Source: Mesorhizobium sp. M2A.F.Ca.ET.046.03.2.1
GTDB lineage: Bacteria; Pseudomonadota; Alphaproteobacteria; Rhizobiales; Rhizobiaceae
NCBI RefSeq assembly: GCF_003952425.1
Contig: NZ_CP034449.1
Span: 2,666,001 to 2,730,000 of the forward strand
Direction: 5' to 3'
DNA: 64,000 bases
Made by a program: the position numbers and the translations under genes. Below the pieces are notes generated by a model. The model was given only the letters and a program-made list of their open reading frames with translations, did no database searches and had not been told where the DNA came from. Below are positions 47,797-56,084 of this stretch, in pieces (the first letter of the stretch is position 1; each line of letters begins with the position of its first letter).

Positions 47797-48756
47797 TCAG
47801 TCGCCGCTCGCCGAATGCGGAACGGGCGTGTCGCCGAAGGCGTCGAATGCTGCCCGCATTCGATCGATGTCGGGCACGATGCCGGTGAAAAGCTCGAAGG
47901 CCCGCGCCGCCTGATGGACCGCCATGCTCTCGCCGCTCAGCGTGCGGCAGCCACGCCGCCGCGCCTCGGAGAGCAGCTCTGTCTCCAGAGGGAAGTAGAC
48001 GATGTCGGCAACCCAGCAATCCGGCCTTAGCAGCGCTGGATGGAGGGGGATACCAGGCAGCTTGGCCATGCCGACCGGCGTCGCATTGACGATCCCGTCG
48101 ACCCGCGCCGCTGCCGTGACGGAGTCGGAGGCAACCGTCACGCGGTTGGCGCCAAACCGAGACGTCAGCTCTGCGGCGAGCGCGGCCGCCTTGGCTTCCT
48201 CGATATCGAAGAGCCGCAACTGCCCGACGCCGCTTTCGAGAAGGGCTTGAGCAACCGCGGCGCCCGCTCCGCCTGCGCCAAGCAGCAAAACGGTATCGCG
48301 CTCCGCATTCGCCATCTCGAGCCGGAAGCTCTCTTTGAAACCCCAGAAGTCGGTGTTGTGCCCGATGCGGCGACCGCCGCTGAAAACGACCGTGTTGACA
48401 GATCCGATCCTTTCCGCCGCCTCCGACAATTCGTCGAGCAGCGGAATGATCTCCTGCTTGTAGGGGAATGTGACGTTCAGCCCGTCGAAGCCGAAATGCG
48501 CGGCGAAAGCGAGTATGTCGTCCAGCCGCAGGGCGCCGTCGCCCATGCGATCGGCGTCGAGCAGGCGATAGATGTAGGCGATCCCTCGCGCCCTCCCCTC
48601 GGCTTCATGCATTGCCGGCGTTCGCGATAGCTGGATGCCACGCCCGATCAAGCCGACCAGAATGCGCCGCGGATCGGCGGCGGCATGCCGATCGGCCCCG
48701 AAGCTGGCGGAAACTGATGCCAATCCGACCTCCCGATGCCGCCATGCCACTGGCAA
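47797..48756 (-). CDS. Shikimate/quinate dehydrogenase (AroE family)
   Basis: 319 residues from a TTG at 48756; another TTG at 48723 (308 residues) also has GGGAGG in front, so the start is open. The substrate-binding SRTPAMHEAEGRARGIAYIY, NVTFPYKQ with catalytic Lys, NTD, and the nucleotide motif LLLGAGGAGAAVAQALLESG are present. AroE-type enzymes oxidise quinate or shikimate to the 3-dehydro compound. This copy leads a TRAP-aroQ-quiC operon, so it is catabolic. It faces a TetR gene across a tandem operator. Confidence 0.9.
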   Translation of the reverse strand: MPVAWRHREVGLASVSASFGADRHAAADPRRILVGLIGRGIQLSRTPAMHEAEGRARGIAYIYRLLDADRMGDGALRLDDILAFAAHFGFDGLNVTFPYKQEIIPLLDELSEAAERIGSVNTVVFSGGRRIGHNTDFWGFKESFRLEMANAERDTVLLLGAGGAGAAVAQALLESGVGQLRLFDIEEAKAAALAAELTSRFGANRVTVASDSVTAAARVDGIVNATPVGMAKLPGIPLHPALLRPDCWVADIVYFPLETELLSEARRRGCRTLSGESMAVHQAARAFELFTGIVPDIDRMRAAFDAFGDTPVPHSASGD

Positions 48757-48776
48757 GGTCCTCCCGGCATCACCAG

Positions 48777-48831
48777 AACTTTGTACCGTTCGGTTAATTT
48801 CGTCAACAACTTTGTACGAAACGGTTAATTT
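48777..48831. promoter_or_regulatory. Tandem operator-like repeat between the quinate operon and tetR
   Basis: AACTTTGTACCGTTCGGTTA ATTT (48777-48800) and AACTTTGTACGAAACGGTTA ATTT (48808-48831) are direct repeats 31 bases apart, about three helical turns. The first holds the inverted ACCG-TT-CGGT. They lie between divergent genes and suit binding by the TetR regulator at 48882. Confidence 0.65.
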
Positions 48832-48881
48832 GCAAACAACCCGCGCTAGGGTAACCCTGCGGTGGGAGAATTGGGCCTATC

Positions 48882-49550
48882 ATGGACGAAAAACCGGCAA
48901 GCGGGCGAAGCGGCTGGAAGCAGGATCCGGCGGGCGTGCGCAAGAACATTCTTGCCGTGGCGATGACGGAGTTTGCCGCCAACGGCCTCTCGGGCGCGCG
49001 CATCGATGAGATCGCGGCCAAGACGAACACGTCGAAGCGCATGATTTACTATTATTTCGGCGACAAGGAAGGACTCTACGGCAAGGTTCTGGAAGAGGCC
49101 TACCGGGAGGTCCGTGCCGGCGAACAGGAACTCGAGCTTGATGATCTGCCGCCGCTCGAAGCGCTGACGAGACTGGCCGAGTTCACTTTCGAACACCACA
49201 GCCGACATCCGGACTTCATCCGTATCGTCATGATCGAAAACATACACCACGCCGAATATATGGGGCAGTCGGAGCTGATAAGCCTGCTCAATGCAGGCGC
49301 CATCCAGAAGCTGGAGGCGATCTGCCGGCGCGGCCGCGAAGCGGCCCTGTTTCGTGACGACGTGACGCCGCTCGAACTGCACTGGCACATCAGCGCGATG
49401 AGCTTCTTCAACGTCTCGAACCGTGCCACCTTCTCGCGCATTTTCGGCCACGATCTGTTCGACGCAAGAGGCCAGGATGCGTTGAAGCGGCATATGGTCG
49501 AAATGGTTGTCGGCCTCGCGCTCAAGCGGGACCGGCGACGACTTCGCTGA
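48882..49550 (+). CDS. TetR-family regulator of the quinate/shikimate operon
   Basis: 222 residues. The helix-turn-helix is at about residues 20-65 (GLSGARIDEIAAKTNTSKRM IYYYFGDKEGLYG). The C-terminal ligand-binding domain starts near residue 85 (TetR_C-like, FEHHSRHPDFIRIVMIENIH). It is divergent from the dehydrogenase gene, and a tandem repeat lies in between. Regulation of the operon is inferred from that position. Confidence 0.9.
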   Translation: MDEKPASGRSGWKQDPAGVRKNILAVAMTEFAANGLSGARIDEIAAKTNTSKRMIYYYFGDKEGLYGKVLEEAYREVRAGEQELELDDLPPLEALTRLAEFTFEHHSRHPDFIRIVMIENIHHAEYMGQSELISLLNAGAIQKLEAICRRGREAALFRDDVTPLELHWHISAMSFFNVSNRATFSRIFGHDLFDARGQDALKRHMVEMVVGLALKRDRRRLR

Positions 49551-49639
49551 GTCCTAATGTCTGCGCGATGGTACGGCAGAATGCTACCAAAGCGAGTTCA
49601 TCGCCGACAACGTACGTAGCGCCAAGATCGTCATCTCCC

Positions 49640-49920
49640 GGCGCCGGCCGCGTCGATGAGATCGCGGTGATCTCGGCCGAACGGTACAGCGCCCAGGCCG
49701 GGGCCGACGTCGTTCGCGACTATCTTCAGAATACGCAGGCCAAGGACAGGGTCGATGTTCTCATGTGCGAGAACGACATCCTGGCCATTGGTGCGCTCGA
49801 CGAAATCCGGGGCCAGTTTGGGCTGCGCGTGCCGCAGGACATGGCCATTGTCGGTTTCGACAACTACGAGCTTGGCGGAGCGTACGCCTATGGCCTTGCC
49901 ACTTACGCCCCGCACAGCTT
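49640..49920 (+). pseudogene. Remnant of a LacI-family regulator (sensor domain)
   Basis: The frame reads AQAGADVVRDYLQNTQAKDR, then DVLMCENDILAIGALDEIRG, then VPQDMAIVGFDNYELGG: the core of the periplasmic-binding-like domain of LacI regulators. No DNA-binding N terminus precedes it, and the end is lost, so it is a fragment. It abuts another gene remnant on the opposite strand. Confidence 0.65.
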
Positions 49921-49929
49921 CCTCCTTCA

Positions 49930-50077
49930 TCACGGCGGTACCCCAACGTCGCGGGCCAGATCACGAATGGTGTCTGGCCCCGTCGAGTTGGCGAGCTTGA
50001 CCTCGTGGTCGCGCGCCGCAAGCTTCCGCGCCAAGGCGGCGCCGATGTTGCCCCCCCCCAATAATTCCTATCTTCAT
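49930..50077 (-). pseudogene. Remnant of an F420-type NADP oxidoreductase
   Basis: From the ATG at 50077 it reads MKIGIIGGG, then a run of nine G shifts the frame; in the next frame NIGAALARKLAARDHEVKLA continues, ending at a TGA (49930-49932). This is the N-terminal Rossmann part of the NADP-dependent F420 reductase family. Only about 48 residues remain. The G9 run (50051-50059 on the plus strand as C9) could also be a sequencing artefact, but the truncation is real. Confidence 0.6.
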
Positions 50078-50110
50078 GGGATGTCCTGTCGTGCGTAAAC
50101 CGCCGCCACG

Positions 50111-50926
50111 TCAGACCGGCAGGCCAAGCTGCTTTCGCAGGCTCTTGTCGAATGCGGATGCGGGGACGAAGCGGCGCAGGACACTGACCTGGCGCGCCAT
50201 TTTTCCCGCCGCATAGCGCCGCTTCGGCGTAGGGTCGGTCGCGGCCGCCAGAACGGTGTTGGCGACCACTTCGGGCGTATCGCCTTTTTCCATCGCCTTC
50301 CGCACGGCTACGGCCATGCCGGCACGCGCGGCGTCATAGATGTCGAGCACCTGGTCAGGTCTGGCCAGATTGTCTTCGAACGACGTTTGGGTATAGGCCG
50401 GCTCGACCAATGCGACGCGAATTCCGAACGGCCGCAGTTCGTGGTCGAGCGATTCGGAATAGCCTTCAACGGCGTGTTTGGTCGACGAATAAAGCGCGAA
50501 ATAGGGAGCCGGGATGAACCCCTGCACCGAGCTCAGATTGACGATCCTGCCCTTTCCCTGACGTCGCATGGTCGGCAGCACCGCGTTGGTCATTCGGATG
50601 ACGCCGAAGACATTCACGTCGAACAGCGCTTGAGCCTGGGTGGTCGAGGACTCCTCCGCGCCGCCAAGCAGGCCCATGCCGGCATTGTTGACGAGCAGGT
50701 CGATGCGCCCGGCCTCGGCCAGCACCTCGTCGACCAGCTTCGCGACGGACGCGTCGTCGGTCACGTCGCAGGTCAGCATGGTGATGCCGTCGGATTTCTT
50801 GGAGACCGCGCGACGGCTGGTTCCGAACACGCGAAAGCCCGCATTCTGCAGGGCCTTGGCTGTCACTTGCCCGATGCCGGAGGATGCCCCTGTGGCGATG
50901 GCGACGCCAGGATTGGTCTTATTCAT
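50111..50926 (-). CDS. Short-chain dehydrogenase/reductase
   Basis: 271 residues from the ATG at 50926. Cofactor motif TGASSGIG (about residues 12-19), NNAG, and catalytic Ser and YSSTK are complete. The C terminus (RRYAAGKMARQVSVLRRFVP) is of the type also found in the remnant at 41449. The gene follows the ketosynthase by 55 bases; a keto-reductase step on a ketoacyl product would be a natural job, but the substrate is not known. Confidence 0.88.
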   Translation of the reverse strand: MNKTNPGVAIATGASSGIGQVTAKALQNAGFRVFGTSRRAVSKKSDGITMLTCDVTDDASVAKLVDEVLAEAGRIDLLVNNAGMGLLGGAEESSTTQAQALFDVNVFGVIRMTNAVLPTMRRQGKGRIVNLSSVQGFIPAPYFALYSSTKHAVEGYSESLDHELRPFGIRVALVEPAYTQTSFEDNLARPDQVLDIYDAARAGMAVAVRKAMEKGDTPEVVANTVLAAATDPTPKRRYAAGKMARQVSVLRRFVPASAFDKSLRKQLGLPV

Positions 50927-50981
50927 GGAGATCACTTTCTTGGGGTTGGATTGGAGCAGCGAGAAGTCTGGAGCGAAAGCG

Positions 50982-52280
50982 TCAGTCGGGAGCGGCTCGA
51001 CCGTTCGCGCCGTCTCCGTCCCAGCGCCGGAACAGCACGCTGGCATTGACGCCTCCGAAGCCGAAACCGTTGGCGATCGCGTAGTCCATCTCCATCGGCC
51101 GGACCTCGTTTGCCACGAAGTCTATTCCGTCGGCCGCCGGATCGGGCGCACTCAGATTGAGAGTCGGCGGTGCCACCTGATCCCTGAGCGCCAGGATCGT
51201 GAAGATCGCGCCAAGCCCGCCGGCCGCCCCGAGCAGGTGTCCGGTCGCCGACTTGGTTCCGCTGACGGCGATCGAGAAATCCGCGCCGAAGACGCTTTTG
51301 ATCGCTTCGATTTCGCCCAGGTCGCCCACCGGCGTGGAGGTCGCGTGCGCGTTGAGGTGGCGGATCTCGCGGGGGGAAATGCCTGCTTGGGCAATCGCGA
51401 TCTCCATGGCGCGCCGCGCGCCATCGCCATCCTCGGGGCCGGAAGTAACGTGATGGGCGTCTGCCGTCGTGCCATAGCCAACGACCTCAGCGAGCGGCTC
51501 CGCGCCGCGCGCCAGCGCATGGCTCAATTCCTCGATGACGAGGATGCCAGCGCCTTCGCCCATGACGAAGCCGTCCCGCGACATGTCGAATGGACGGGAG
51601 GCCTGGTCGGGGCGGTGGTTGAAGGATGTCGAGAGCGAGCGTGCGGCTGCAAAACCGCCGAGACTGACGGTGTTCATGCATGCTTCCGTGCCTCCGCACA
51701 CGGCTATGTCGGCTTCATCGGCGCGGATGATACGGGCCGCATCGCCGATCGCCTGGATGCCGGCAGCGCACGCCGTCACCGGTGCTCCGATGTGGCCCTT
51801 GAAGCCGTGGCGGATCGAGATGTGGCCCGCAGCGAGATTCACCAGGAAAGACGGCACCGTGAACGGTGAAAGACGCCGGACGCCGCGTTGATCGACCGTG
51901 CGCACCGCCTCGGTGATGGCGGGGAACCCGCCGACGCCTGAAGCAATGATCGTCGCGGTGCGAGCCCGCTCGTTTTCCGAGGCCGGCTTCCACCTAGACT
52001 GGGCAAGCGCTTCTTCCGCCGCAGCCAGCGCGAAGAGAATGAAGCGATCGATTCTTCGCTGATCCTTTGGAGCCACGAAGGCATTCGCATCGAGGCCGGC
52101 TTCCGGGTCTTCCTCCCGGAGAGGAACCACGCCGCCAACCTTCGCGGGCAAATCTCCAACAATCTCGTCGGCCAGCCTCCGGATGCCCGAGCGGCCGGCC
52201 AGGAGGCGCGACCAAGACCTTTCGACATTGGCGGCAAGGGGGGTAACCGCGCCCATGCCCGTAACAACAATCCGCCGCAT
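50982..52280 (-). CDS. Beta-ketoacyl-ACP synthase II (FabF-like)
   Basis: 432 residues. Catalytic Cys171 (VTACAAG), His in LNAHATSTPVGD and His in SATGHLLGAAGG. It condenses malonyl-ACP with acyl-ACP. The ATG at 52280 follows AAAGGAG and directly abuts the stop of a 48-codon frame. It lies in an operon with a TetR gene and an SDR, not with fabD/G/acpP, so it is probably a specialised, not the housekeeping, copy. Confidence 0.92.
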   Translation of the reverse strand: MRRIVVTGMGAVTPLAANVERSWSRLLAGRSGIRRLADEIVGDLPAKVGGVVPLREEDPEAGLDANAFVAPKDQRRIDRFILFALAAAEEALAQSRWKPASENERARTATIIASGVGGFPAITEAVRTVDQRGVRRLSPFTVPSFLVNLAAGHISIRHGFKGHIGAPVTACAAGIQAIGDAARIIRADEADIAVCGGTEACMNTVSLGGFAAARSLSTSFNHRPDQASRPFDMSRDGFVMGEGAGILVIEELSHALARGAEPLAEVVGYGTTADAHHVTSGPEDGDGARRAMEIAIAQAGISPREIRHLNAHATSTPVGDLGEIEAIKSVFGADFSIAVSGTKSATGHLLGAAGGLGAIFTILALRDQVAPPTLNLSAPDPAADGIDFVANEVRPMEMDYAIANGFGFGGVNASVLFRRWDGDGANGRAAPD

Positions 52281-52427
52281 CTATTCTCCTTTCGATTCCA
52301 GCACTCTTCCGGTGCCAACCGGTGTGGCTCGGGGCTGGCCCGGATCCGGCAGCCAGCCGAGCTGGATGACCGTTTCGCCGCTCGGCGTGCAAACGACCGA
52401 AAAGCTCGCAATCGAAGATGTGAGCAT
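52281..52427 (-). CDS. 48-residue small protein, coupled to the ketosynthase
   Basis: Begins MLTSSIASFSVVCTPSGETV and ends RVLESKGE. Its ATG shares one base with the preceding stop (TGATG at 52429-52425), and its TAG is directly followed by the ketosynthase ATG. Its last codons contain the ketosynthase ribosome site. This packing suggests real translation or at least a coupling leader. No family is recognised. Confidence 0.5.
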   Translation of the reverse strand: MLTSSIASFSVVCTPSGETVIQLGWLPDPGQPRATPVGTGRVLESKGE

Positions 52428-52588
52428 CACTGCTGCCTCGCCCTTGCACGCAACTCCGAGACTTGCGCTTCCCTGACTCGCCTTTCGAGGAGATCCAGCT
52501 CGGTGGTGTCGATCGCCTCCTCAAACCGGCGCAATTCTTCCAGCCAGTGGCGCCAAGACGCCCGTCGTCCCTTGGTTGGAGAAGCCAT
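52427..52588 (-). CDS. 53-residue small charged helical protein, coupled to TetR
   Basis: Reads MASPTKGRRASWRHWLEELR, then RFEEAIDTTELDLLERRVRE, ending RARARQQ. It is highly charged, helical and coiled-coil-like. The ATG at 52588 lies 2 bases after the TetR stop. Its TGA overlaps the next start. I do not recognise a family, but composition and placement are those of a real small gene. Confidence 0.6.
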   Translation of the reverse strand: MASPTKGRRASWRHWLEELRRFEEAIDTTELDLLERRVREAQVSELRARARQQ

Positions 52589-52590
52589 TG

Positions 52591-53193
52591 TCATTGGGCC
52601 GATCCCCGTTGGCGACCAGCGGCCAGCCCCGCCCGTATGCTCTCGGCGGCCGCTTGCAGGAATTGCTCCGACAGCCCCTCGTCATTGACGGCCCTCGAAA
52701 GGATGACCGCGCCGACCATGGTCGAGAGAATTGCCATGGCCTTGTCGCGGGAATCCCCTTGGCGCGCATCGCCAACCCAACCGCCGAGCAGGTCGAGGTA
52801 TTTCCTGATCCCCGTTTCGAATGACGCTTTGACGTCGCTGCCTTGCCTGGCGGCATCCGAACCGAGCGCCACAACCGGGCAGCCGTCCATCCTTTCTCCG
52901 CGATGCCCGCTACTAAGGTAGAACTCGATCACAGCACCAACTGGATCTTCGGGTTTCGATGCAGTTGCCTCCGCCCATCGGTGGGCAGAGCTCTCCATCG
53001 CCCGCCTGGACGCCTGCGCCGCCAGGTCCTCCTTTGATGCGAACTGTTTGTAAAAAGCACCTTGGGTTAGCCCGGCGCCCTTCATCAGATCCTTCAGGCC
53101 GATGCCGTCGAAGCCATGCTCCCGAAAAAGCCGGCTGGCCACATCGATCACGGTTTGCCGGTTCTGCTCAGCCTGATTGCGACTCACGCGCAT
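52591..53193 (-). CDS. TetR-family transcriptional regulator
   Basis: 200 residues. Three ATGs in a row stand at the start; the third (53193, MRVSRNQAEQNRQTVIDVAS) is at the best distance from AAGGAG. The helix-turn-helix is at about residues 20-55 (LKDLMKGAGLTQGAFYKQFA). The C-terminal domain has MDGCPVVALGSDAARQGSDV, typical of the AcrR/NemR-like group that often senses electrophiles or drugs. It heads a five-gene operon, faces a broken RND adaptor gene, and a 14-bp palindrome lies between. Confidence 0.9.
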   Translation of the reverse strand: MRVSRNQAEQNRQTVIDVASRLFREHGFDGIGLKDLMKGAGLTQGAFYKQFASKEDLAAQASRRAMESSAHRWAEATASKPEDPVGAVIEFYLSSGHRGERMDGCPVVALGSDAARQGSDVKASFETGIRKYLDLLGGWVGDARQGDSRDKAMAILSTMVGAVILSRAVNDEGLSEQFLQAAAESIRAGLAAGRQRGSAQ

Positions 53194-53206
53194 CATCATC
53201 TCCTTT

Positions 53207-53255
53207 TTAGATTGCATTCGTAATCTATAACCTATAGAGTTCGAACGCAATCTAA
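53207..53255. promoter_or_regulatory. Palindromic operator between tetR and the RND adaptor remnant
   Basis: TTAGATTGCATTCG (53207-53220) and CGAACGCAATCTAA (53242-53255) are inverted with one mismatch in 14. The 21 bases between them hold a smaller palindrome, CTATA-ACC-TATAG. It is placed to control both divergent genes, probably by the TetR protein at 52591. Confidence 0.65.
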
Positions 53256-53261
53256 TTCGAC

Positions 53262-53930
53262 ATGAGGCTGACGGGCATGAAAAAGAGATCGGTTATTATG
53301 CTGGGCGGGGTCCTGCTGGCCGGATCAGGGGCGATCGCGGTATCAGGGGCGACGGCATTCGCCACATTCGCCAATCCCGCGCAGGAGGCTTCCGCCGCGA
53401 ACGATCCAAGACAGGAGCCGCCCGTCGTCAAGCTGGCGACGGCAGCGCGGGTAAGCGGTTCCGAACGCAGCTTCACCGGCATCATAGGGGCGAGGGTGGA
53501 GAGCAATCTCGGCTTCCGCGTCCCCGGCAAGATCGTCGAGCGGCTGGTGAATGTCGGCCAGCAGGTCAAAGCCGGCCAGCCGCTGATGCGGATCGACGAC
53601 ACCGATCTTCGCCTGGCGCTCACGGCAAAGCACAATGCCGTTGTTGCCGCGCGCGCGCGATCGTGGCTCAGACGCAACCGGATGAACGGCGATATGCCAA
53701 TCTGCTGAAAGACGGATGGGTCCCCCGGCAGCGCTACGAGCAGGCAAAGGCCGCGCTGGACACAGCCACGGCCCAGCTCGCCGCCGCCGAGGCGGAAGCG
53801 AAGGTCGCGGAGAATGAGGCGATATACGCCGTCCTGCTGGCGGACGCCGATGGAACGGTGGTCGACACGCTCGGCGAGCCGGGCCAGGTCGTCTCCGCCG
53901 GCCAGACGGTGGTCCGGATCGCATTGACCT
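53262..53930 (+). pseudogene. RND efflux periplasmic adaptor, frameshifted and truncated
   Basis: The first frame (start 53262 or the ATG at 53277) has an N-terminal membrane/signal segment and the biotinyl-lipoyl-like LGFRVPGKIVERLVNVGQQV, then KAGQPLMRID. In the CG dinucleotide run near 53651-53660 the frame changes, and the second frame continues QTQPDERRYANLLKDGWVPR, then QRYEQAKAALDTATAQLAA and the closing hairpin DADGTVVDTLGEPGQVVSAG. After about 53925 homology stops and integrase sequence begins, so the C-terminal half is lost. It would have served an AcrA-type pump; no pump gene follows. Confidence 0.8.
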
Positions 53931-54312
53931 GGTCCTTCGGCTTACTCACCCATGCACAGGGTTCTGCTCGATGATGCCGAGTTCGACCGCGTAGGTGAGA
54001 ATGCCGCCGAAGAGACCGATCGTCCGAGATGCTGTTCGGCTCCGCCACGCACGATTGCTCGCCCACGCAGCTTTTCCGTCTTCACGTTGGCGCGTGTCTT
54101 GCCGGCCATGATGTCCTTCATGGCTTGGGTGATGTCGGCCTTGGCCAAATCCCGGACCCGTCGACGCCCGAGCAGAGGAAAGATGTGGCGCTCTATGCTT
54201 CCGACATCGGTGGAGATCGTCGGGCCTTAGGCCGCCCGCTCTTGCCGAGCACAAGGCCATTCCTCAGATCTTCGAGATAGCGGGTGCAGAGTTCCTTGAC
54301 GGTGATCGCTTG
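53931..54312 (-). pseudogene. Remnant of a tyrosine-type site-specific integrase
   Basis: Read from 54312 downwards in several frames: AITVKELCTRYLEDLRNGLV, then LGKSGRPKARR; after a shift, RHIFPLL, KADITQAMKDIMAGKTRANV, KTEKLRGRAIVRGG; after another shift, RTIGLFGGILTYAVELGIIE QNPVHG, then VSKPKDQ. This is the SAM-like core-binding domain of phage-type integrases. The catalytic half with Arg-His-Arg-Tyr is absent. At least two frameshifts show decay. Confidence 0.72.
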
Positions 54313-54408
54313 AGCGAGAAGCAGTTCCGTCACGATTCGGCCTACTGAGCCGATTCGTCCGGCCGCGCCAGTCACGAGAATCGGAAGTTCATACTGTGTC
54401 TCGTTCAT
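54310..54408 (-). pseudogene. N-terminal remnant of an NmrA/epimerase-like NAD(P)-binding protein
   Basis: From the ATG at 54408: NETQYELPILVTGAAGRIGS VGRIVTELLL, the Rossmann start of NmrA-like proteins. After about 33 residues it runs in frame into integrase sequence. It is a fragment joined to another gene. Confidence 0.6.
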
Positions 54409-54492
54409 CTTCCGCCTCGCTCAGAATGAACATGCATCGCCGCACCACCATGGCTTCACGCGGCACCTCGATCGGCAAAATGACTTCGCCCG

Positions 54493-55479
54493 TCATCCTT
54501 TGAGGAAAGCCAACAGGTCTGCATTCACTTGGTCGGCGTGGGTGACGCACATGCCATGCGGGGCGCCGGCATATTCCTTCAGGGTCGCCTTCGGCAGGAT
54601 CTTCACCGAACGCCTGGAGGCAATATCGATCGGAACGATCTGATCGTCATCGCCCTGCAGGAGCAGGGTTGGGATCGTCATCTTCTTGAGGTCATCCGTG
54701 AAGTCGGTCTCGGAGAAGGCCTTGATGCAGTCATACTCGCCTTGGAGGCTTCCCATCATGCCCTGAAGCCAGAAGGAGTCGATCTGCCCCTGCGAAACCT
54801 TCGCGCTAGGACGGTTATAGCCGAAGAACGGCATCGCCAGTTCCTTGAAGAACCCCGCTCGATCTGCAACCAGGCTCGAGCGCAGGCCATCGAACACGCT
54901 CATCGGCGCGCTGTTGGGGTTCGTGGGCGTCTGCGCCATGTGCGGAGGCACCGCGGAAATCAAGACCGCTTTCGACACACGCGACGTGCCGTGACGGCCA
55001 ATATAGCGCGCGACCTCTCCGCCGCCCGTCGAGTGGCCGATCATGGTTGCACCCTTGATGTCGAGCGTCGCCAGGAGCGTGGCGAGATCGTCGGCATAGG
55101 TATCCATGTCGTTGCCGGTCCAGGTCTGATCCGACCGACCATGGCTGCGGCGATCGTGGGCGATGACGCGGTAGCCATTGTTCCCCAGGAACAGCATCTG
55201 GGCGTCCCAGGCGTCCGCGGTGAGCGGCCATCCATGGGAGAAGGTGACGACCGGGCCGGCGCCCCAGTCCTTGAAGTAGATCTTCGCGCCGTCTTTCATT
55301 GTCGCGGTCGTCATCGGGCTGGCACCTTTCTCGGGGCTGGAAGAATGGGCTGTGGGGATTTTGTTGGTGGCCGCAGACGCTGATCGGTGAAATGCGACCG
55401 TCGCAGCCACGCCGGTAGCGGCGACAAGCAATGCGCGGCGCGGGACTTGGAGGCCTGCCGTTGTCTTGCGGTTGGTCAT
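54493..55479 (-). CDS. Alpha/beta hydrolase (non-heme chloroperoxidase/esterase-like), exported
   Basis: 328 residues. A twin-arginine signal ([20 protein letters not shown]) precedes the hydrolase, which starts near [20 protein letters not shown]. The oxyanion region is SHGWPL, the nucleophile Ser is in [12 protein letters not shown], then Asp in [12 protein letters not shown] and His in [10 protein letters not shown] complete the triad. Members hydrolyse esters or act as cofactor-free haloperoxidases. It would act in the periplasm. It lies alone, beside gene fragments. Confidence 0.85.
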   Translation of the reverse strand: MTNRKTTAGLQVPRRALLVAATGVAATVAFHRSASAATNKIPTAHSSSPEKGASPMTTATMKDGAKIYFKDWGAGPVVTFSHGWPLTADAWDAQMLFLGNNGYRVIAHDRRSHGRSDQTWTGNDMDTYADDLATLLATLDIKGATMIGHSTGGGEVARYIGRHGTSRVSKAVLISAVPPHMAQTPTNPNSAPMSVFDGLRSSLVADRAGFFKELAMPFFGYNRPSAKVSQGQIDSFWLQGMMGSLQGEYDCIKAFSETDFTDDLKKMTIPTLLLQGDDDQIVPIDIASRRSVKILPKATLKEYAGAPHGMCVTHADQVNADLLAFLKG

Positions 55480-55552
55480 GGCCGTTCTCCTTGCAAATGG
55501 ATCGTAAGGGCGCCGGCTCGGGCCTTGCGACCCGAGGCCGGACCGGCCGGTT

Positions 55553-55933
55553 CTATCTGGCCGGTTCGCGCAGCAGTAAGCCGAGGGGCCAAAGCGGTCC
55601 CACAGGGATGAGTTCGAACGTCATCATGCCGGCGCGGCCAAGAGGCAGCACCTCGAGCAATGCGTGCGCCTCGGCGGGATCGGTCACGTTCATCAGGAAC
55701 ACGGCGCCGGATCCATCGGTCTTGGCGAACCATTGGTCGATCTTGCCAGCCAATTGCAGGCGCATGGTGTCGCGCGCCTCGAACGGCATGACAGGAGGCC
55801 GCGTTTCCGGCGTGGCCTTGGCTGTCCAACTACCGATCGCCAACACCTTCGTCGTCAGGGCCGCCGCGGCCTTCATTTCGGCGTCAACGGTCGTGGATTT
55901 CTTGTCGTCTGACATGGTCGTCAAAACCTTCAT
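55553..55933 (-). CDS. YciI/muconolactone-isomerase-like small protein
   Basis: 126 residues from the ATG at 55933 (an internal ATG at 55915 is also possible). [20 protein letters not shown] followed by [20 protein letters not shown] resembles dimeric alpha-beta barrel proteins of the YCII/muconolactone isomerase type. It lies 73 bases upstream of the alpha/beta hydrolase gene on the same strand and may be co-transcribed. The function is unknown. Confidence 0.65.
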   Translation of the reverse strand: MKVLTTMSDDKKSTTVDAEMKAAAALTTKVLAIGSWTAKATPETRPPVMPFEARDTMRLQLAGKIDQWFAKTDGSGAVFLMNVTDPAEAHALLEVLPLGRAGMMTFELIPVGPLWPLGLLLREPAR

Positions 55934-56084
55934 TAGTAGGGGGTTACTTCCATGACGGGCGGGCTAGCGGTGTGCGGGGCTGCTTGACCTGCAGGCTGAG
56001 CCAAACCCAACCTCGGAACTGATCACCATAAGGGCTCCAGCCAGCACGCTGAGGCCGATTTGATCCAAGCGGGTCCATAGCCGC

